Of a DNA stretch of 16,929 nt, positions 14,121 to 16,929 are shown in pieces. A program made the position numbers and the translations under genes. The notes beneath the pieces are model-generated. The model searched no databases. It was given only the letters and a program-made list of their open reading frames with translations, and was not told where the DNA came from. The stretch comes from an uncultured Neisseria sp. (GTDB taxonomy: Bacteria > Pseudomonadota > Gammaproteobacteria > Burkholderiales > Neisseriaceae), in assembly GCA_927911515.1 (NCBI GenBank), contig CAKMQH010000214.1, forward strand, positions 1 to 16,929, written 5' to 3'. Numbering within the stretch: position 1 is the stretch's first letter; every line of letters starts with the position of its first letter.

Positions 14121-15661
14121 ATGAAAATCGGTATCCCACGCGAGTCATTATCCGGCGAAACCCGCGTCGCCTGTACGCCTGCCACCGTTGCCCTGTTGAG
14201 CAAACTGGGCTTTGAAACCGTTGTCGAAAGCGGCGCAGGTTTGGCGGCGAGTTTGGACGATGCCGCTTACCAAACAGCAGGCGCGACCGTTGCCGACAAA
14301 GCAACGGTTTGGGCATGCCCTTTGCTTTACAAAGTCAACGCGCCGTCCGAAGGCGAGCTGCCGCTGCTCAAAGAAGGGCAGACCATTGTCAGCTTCTTGT
14401 GGCCGCGCCAAAACGAGGCTTTGGTCGAAGCCTTGCGCGCCAAGAAAGTGAACGCGCTGGCGATGGACATGGTGCCCCGTATTTCGCGCGCGCAGGCTTT
14501 AGACGCTTTGTCTTCAATGGCAAACATCAGCGGCTACCGTGCCGTGATTGAAGCCGCCAACGCCTTCGGCCGTTTCTTCACCGGTCAAATCACTGCCGCC
14601 GGCAAAGTACCGCCCGCGCAGGTTTTGGTGATTGGCGCAGGTGTGGCGGGTTTGGCGGCGATCGGTACGGCAAACTCGCTCGGCGCAGTGGTGCGCGCGT
14701 TCGATACCCGCTTGGAAGTGGCGGAACAAATCGAATCGATGGGCGGTAAGTTCCTGAAACTCGACTTCCCGCAAGATCGGGTGGCAGCGGCGACGGCTAC
14801 GCCAAAGTGATGAGCGACGAATTTATCGCCGCCGAGATGAAGCTCTTTACCGAGCAGGCGAAAGAAGTGGACATCATCATCACTACCGCCGCCATTCCGG
14901 GCAAACCCGCGCCCAAGCTGATTACCAAAGAAATGGTGGAAAGCATGAAATCCGGCTCCGTCATCGTCGATTTGGCGGCGGCAACGGGCGGCAACTGCGA
15001 ACTCACCAAACCGGGCGAATTGTTCGTGACCGACAACGGCGTGAAAATCATCGGCTACACCGACATGGCAAACCGCCTTGCCGGACAGTCTTCCCAGCTT
15101 TACGCCACCAATTTGGTCAACCTGACCAAGCTGTTAAGCCCGAACAAAGACGGCGAAATCACGCTGGATTTTGAAGACGTGATTATCCGAAATATGACTG
15201 TTACCCGCGACGGCGAAATCACCTTCCCGCCTCCGCCGATTCAAGTTTCCGCCCAGCCGCAGCAAACGTCGTCTGAAAAAGCCGCGCCTGCCACCAAGCC
15301 TGCGCCGAAACCCGTTCCCCTGTGGAAAAAACTCGCACCCGCCGTCATCGCCGCCGTATTGGTGCTGTGGGTCGGCGCGGTTGCACCCGCAGCATTTTTG
15401 AACCACTTCATCGTGTTCGTCCTCGCCTGCGTCATCGGCTACTACGTCGTCTGGAACGTCAGCCATTCGCTGCATACCCCGCTGATGTCCGTAACCAACG
15501 CCATCTCCGGCATCATCGTCGTCGGCGCACTGCTGCAAATCAGCCAGGGCAACGGTTTCGTGACCCTGCTTGCGTTCATCGCCATCCTGATTGCCAGCAT
15601 CAACATCTTCGGCGGCTTCTTCGTAACGCGTCGGATGTTGAACATGTTTAGGAAAGGGTAA
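14121..15661 (+). pseudogene. pntA: NAD(P) transhydrogenase subunit alpha PntA, one frameshift
   Basis: PntA is the alpha subunit of the proton-translocating transhydrogenase, which makes NADPH from NADH using the proton gradient at the inner membrane. The N-terminal AlaDH/PNT domain starts MKIGIPRESLSGETRVACTP. The NAD-binding Rossmann fold is at VLVIGAGVAGLAAIGTANSL with VVRAFDTRLEVAEQ. The first frame ends at KLDFPQ then goes astray; the next frame resumes at SGGSGDGYAKVMSDEFIAAE, EVDIIITTAAIPGKPAPKLI, a Pro/Ala-rich linker and about four membrane helices, ending FVTRRMLNMFRKG. One missing A near 14774-14776 (FPQESGGSGDGYAKVM when restored) explains the break; the repaired protein is 513 residues, the normal size. 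The start has AAGGA upstream. A variant uptake sequence sits in the linker. The indel is probably an error, because both halves are fully conserved. Confidence 0.92.
15266..15277 (+). repeat. Near-perfect uptake sequence in the pntA linker
   Basis: ACGTCGTCTGAA differs from the main 12-mer at one base. It encodes TSSE within the flexible Pro/Ala/Gln linker between the NAD-binding domain and the first membrane helix. Confidence 0.7.
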
Positions 15662-15664
15662 AGC

Positions 15665-16048
15665 ATGACTTTAGCCTATTGGTGCATCCTGATCGCATCG
15701 CTGCTGCCGCTGTTTTGTTCCTTCATCGCCAAAGCGCAGGGCGGTTTTCAGCCGTCGGACAACCGAAATCCGCGCGATTTTCTCGCCCGCACGCAAGGCT
15801 TGTCGGCGCGCGCCAATGCCGCGCAACAAAACGGTTTTGAAGTGTTTGCTCCGTTTGCCGCCGCTGTTTTGGTGGCACACGCCACAGGCAACGCAGCGCA
15901 ATCGACCATCAACCTCTTGGCAGTATCGTTTATTGCCTTCCGCATCGCTTATATTTTCAGCTATCTGAAAGACAAGCCAAGCCTGCGTTCGGCAATGTGG
16001 ACGGGTGGATTTGTCTGCACCATCGGGCTGTTTGTAGCTGCTGTCTGA
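15665..16048 (+). CDS. MAPEG family membrane protein
   Basis: A 127-residue inner-membrane protein of the MAPEG family (membrane-associated proteins in eicosanoid and glutathione metabolism), whose eukaryotic members include microsomal glutathione transferases. About four hydrophobic helices are seen: near residues 3-23, 56-72, 77-97 and 108-126. The family signature RANAAQQNGFEVFAPFAAAV (about residues 48-67; pattern R-A-x-x-A-x-x-N-x-x-E) is clear. The ATG is three bases after the pntA stop, so the two are probably co-transcribed and translation may be coupled. A glutathione-linked or detoxification role is family inference; bacterial members are mostly uncharacterised. Its place next to transhydrogenase (NADPH supply) is suggestive only. 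Confidence 0.85.
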   Translation: MTLAYWCILIASLLPLFCSFIAKAQGGFQPSDNRNPRDFLARTQGLSARANAAQQNGFEVFAPFAAAVLVAHATGNAAQSTINLLAVSFIAFRIAYIFSYLKDKPSLRSAMWTGGFVCTIGLFVAAV

Positions 16049-16053
16049 CAGCG

Positions 16054-16109
16054 GGGTCGTCTGAAAACGAGCGTAGCGAGTTTCGCTAAAACATTTTTTC
16101 AGACGACCT
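16054..16109 (+). terminator. DUS-pair hairpin after the MAPEG gene
   Basis: GGTCGTCTGAAAA (16055-16067) pairs with TTTTCAGACGACC (16096-16108); the 28-base loop contains an inner AGCGA/TCGCT hairpin. It lies six bases after the MAPEG stop. The left arm is one base off the 12-mer (GGGTCGTCTGAA), and the right arm is perfect. It likely ends the pntA transcript at least in part. Confidence 0.65.
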
Positions 16110-16142
16110 GAAACCCGATTTCCGAATATGAGGAGTTCAATC

Positions 16143-16544
16143 ATGAAAGCAAAATGCCTGTGCGGCGACGTATCTTTAGAAGTGGAACACGACAAACACG
16201 TCCACGCCTGCCATTGCGGCATGTGCCGCATTTGGGGCAGCGGCGCGACTTTTTCGCTGATTGCCGCCAAACCGCCTAAAATCGACGGCGGGGAGAACAT
16301 CGCCCGCTACCATTCGTCCGAATGGGCGGAACGCGCGTTCTGCAAAAACTGCGGTACACACCTGTTCTACCATTTCCTGCCGAACGACAGCTATTTCGTC
16401 TTCGCCGGACTGTTTGCCGACAACGCCGATTTCAAATTGGAAGAGCAGATTTACATCGACGCCAAAGCCCCGTATTACGAACTGGCAAACAATACGCCCA
16501 AGCTGACCGAAAAAGAATTTTTAGCACAATTCGGCAGCGAATAG
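16143..16544 (+). CDS. GFA family zinc-binding protein
   Basis: A 133-residue protein of the GFA family (glutathione-dependent formaldehyde-activating enzyme/CENP-V fold), small beta-rich proteins that bind structural and catalytic zinc. The cysteines are all present: CLCG (C5, C7), HACHCGMCR (C23, C25, C28) and FCKNCGTHLFY (C67, C70). I start it at ATG 16143 because AGGAG lies at 16131-16135, eight bases before it; an in-frame ATG at 16128 would put that ribosome site inside the coding region. Length fits the family. It follows the MAPEG gene by about 95 bases, across a hairpin, and ends before another DUS terminator. Reaction and substrate are not known for most family members; formaldehyde metabolism should not be assumed. 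Confidence 0.87.
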   Translation: MKAKCLCGDVSLEVEHDKHVHACHCGMCRIWGSGATFSLIAAKPPKIDGGENIARYHSSEWAERAFCKNCGTHLFYHFLPNDSYFVFAGLFADNADFKLEEQIYIDAKAPYYELANNTPKLTEKEFLAQFGSE

Positions 16545-16558
16545 GCAACCCGATACAG

Positions 16559-16599
16559 AGGTCGTCTGAAAACCCTCATTCCGGATTTTCAGACGACGT
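16559..16599 (+). terminator. DUS-pair terminator after the GFA gene
   Basis: GTCGTCTGAAAA (16561-16572) pairs with TTTTCAGACGAC (16586-16597) around a 13-base loop. The left arm holds a perfect uptake sequence (16559-16570), while the right arm is the one-base variant TTCAGACGACGT. It lies 15 bases after the stop. Confidence 0.78.
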
Positions 16600-16631
16600 T
16601 GAATCAACCGCCCCGATAGTCGGAGAACCCT

Positions 16632-16929
16632 ATGAACCTGTCCCCCGAACAAACCGCCGCCCAACTGCGCTGCCCACATGACGAAGCAGGAACAGCGTTC
16701 GGGCAGATGATGAACCTGCGCAACCTGACACAGATTCTCGGTTCGTTTGAAGCGGTGCAACTGCAAAACGGAGACCGCATCCTAGAAACGGGTTGCGGCA
16801 ACGGCGGGCTGCTCGGCTACATTTTGTCGCAGGTAGAAAACCTGCATTACACAGGCTTGGAAATTTCCCCGTTGATGCACGCACAGGCGCAGGCATTCAA
16901 TGCTCCGTTTCTCGAAGCAGGGCTGGCGG
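16632..16929 (+). CDS. Class I SAM-dependent methyltransferase, N-terminal part (cut by window edge)
   Basis: The open frame from ATG 16632 runs off the right end after 99 codons. It begins MNLSPEQTAAQLRCPHDEAG and contains the AdoMet-binding motif I RILETGCGNGGLLGYI (about residues 51-66), followed by a LHYTGLEISPLM segment with the acidic residue E82 expected at motif II. These mark a Rossmann-fold class I methyltransferase, probably cytoplasmic. The ribosome site GGAGAA lies five bases before the ATG. The substrate (quinone, small molecule or other) cannot be told from this part. It follows the terminator of the GFA gene and so is likely a separate transcript. Confidence 0.85.
   Translation, partial: MNLSPEQTAAQLRCPHDEAGTAFGQMMNLRNLTQILGSFEAVQLQNGDRILETGCGNGGLLGYILSQVENLHYTGLEISPLMHAQAQAFNAPFLEAGLA

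Overview
The window looks like chromosomal DNA of a commensal Neisseria. The clearest sign is the 12-mer AGGTCGTCTGAA, which occurs in perfect form 13 times between 5553 and the right end, often as inverted pairs that double as terminators. This is the DNA uptake sequence (DUS) dialect of the mucosa/sicca/subflava-like commensals, not the GCCGTCTGAA core of meningococcus and gonococcus. A 107-bp Correia element at 6564-6670 and a run of neisserial housekeeping genes (lpxH, serB, pntA) agree. The species cannot be fixed from this window.

Left part (1-5552, all + strand): the 3' end of a type VI secretion (T6SS) operon, in the order tssA (C-terminal part), tssF, tssG, tssJ, tssE, then an unrecognised secreted protein with a Thr/Glu/Pro-rich repeat tail. 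tssF, tssG and tssE encode baseplate wedge proteins, tssJ the outer-membrane lipoprotein of the membrane complex, and tssA an assembly/cap factor. The remaining core genes would lie upstream, outside the window. This part is AT-richer than the rest and has no perfect DUS.

Middle (5553-10680): a DUS terminator, a possible gene remnant, a CopD-like membrane protein (-), the Correia element, a TraB/GumN-type lipoprotein (+) with two tandem terminators, a membrane-anchored PIG-L/LmbE deacetylase (+) and lpxH (+, lipid A synthesis). Right (10680-16929): an OprC/NosA-type TonB-dependent copper receptor (-), serB (-), then a + strand run of pntA, a MAPEG protein, a GFA-family zinc protein and the start of a methyltransferase cut by the window edge.

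Six otherwise well-preserved genes are broken by single-base indels, eight in total: tssA (two), tssG, tssJ (two that compensate), tssE, the copper receptor and pntA. Most lie in short homopolymer runs, and coding sequence continues cleanly on both sides in another frame. This fits uncorrected sequencing indels better than gene decay, so these entries are typed as pseudogenes only in the sense that the printed sequence does not encode the whole protein.

No tRNA, rRNA, CRISPR array or intact insertion sequence was found. The most interesting items are the uncharacterised repeat protein at the end of the T6SS operon, the copper-site motif of the TonB receptor, the contrast in DUS content between the T6SS part and its flank, and the systematic frameshifts.
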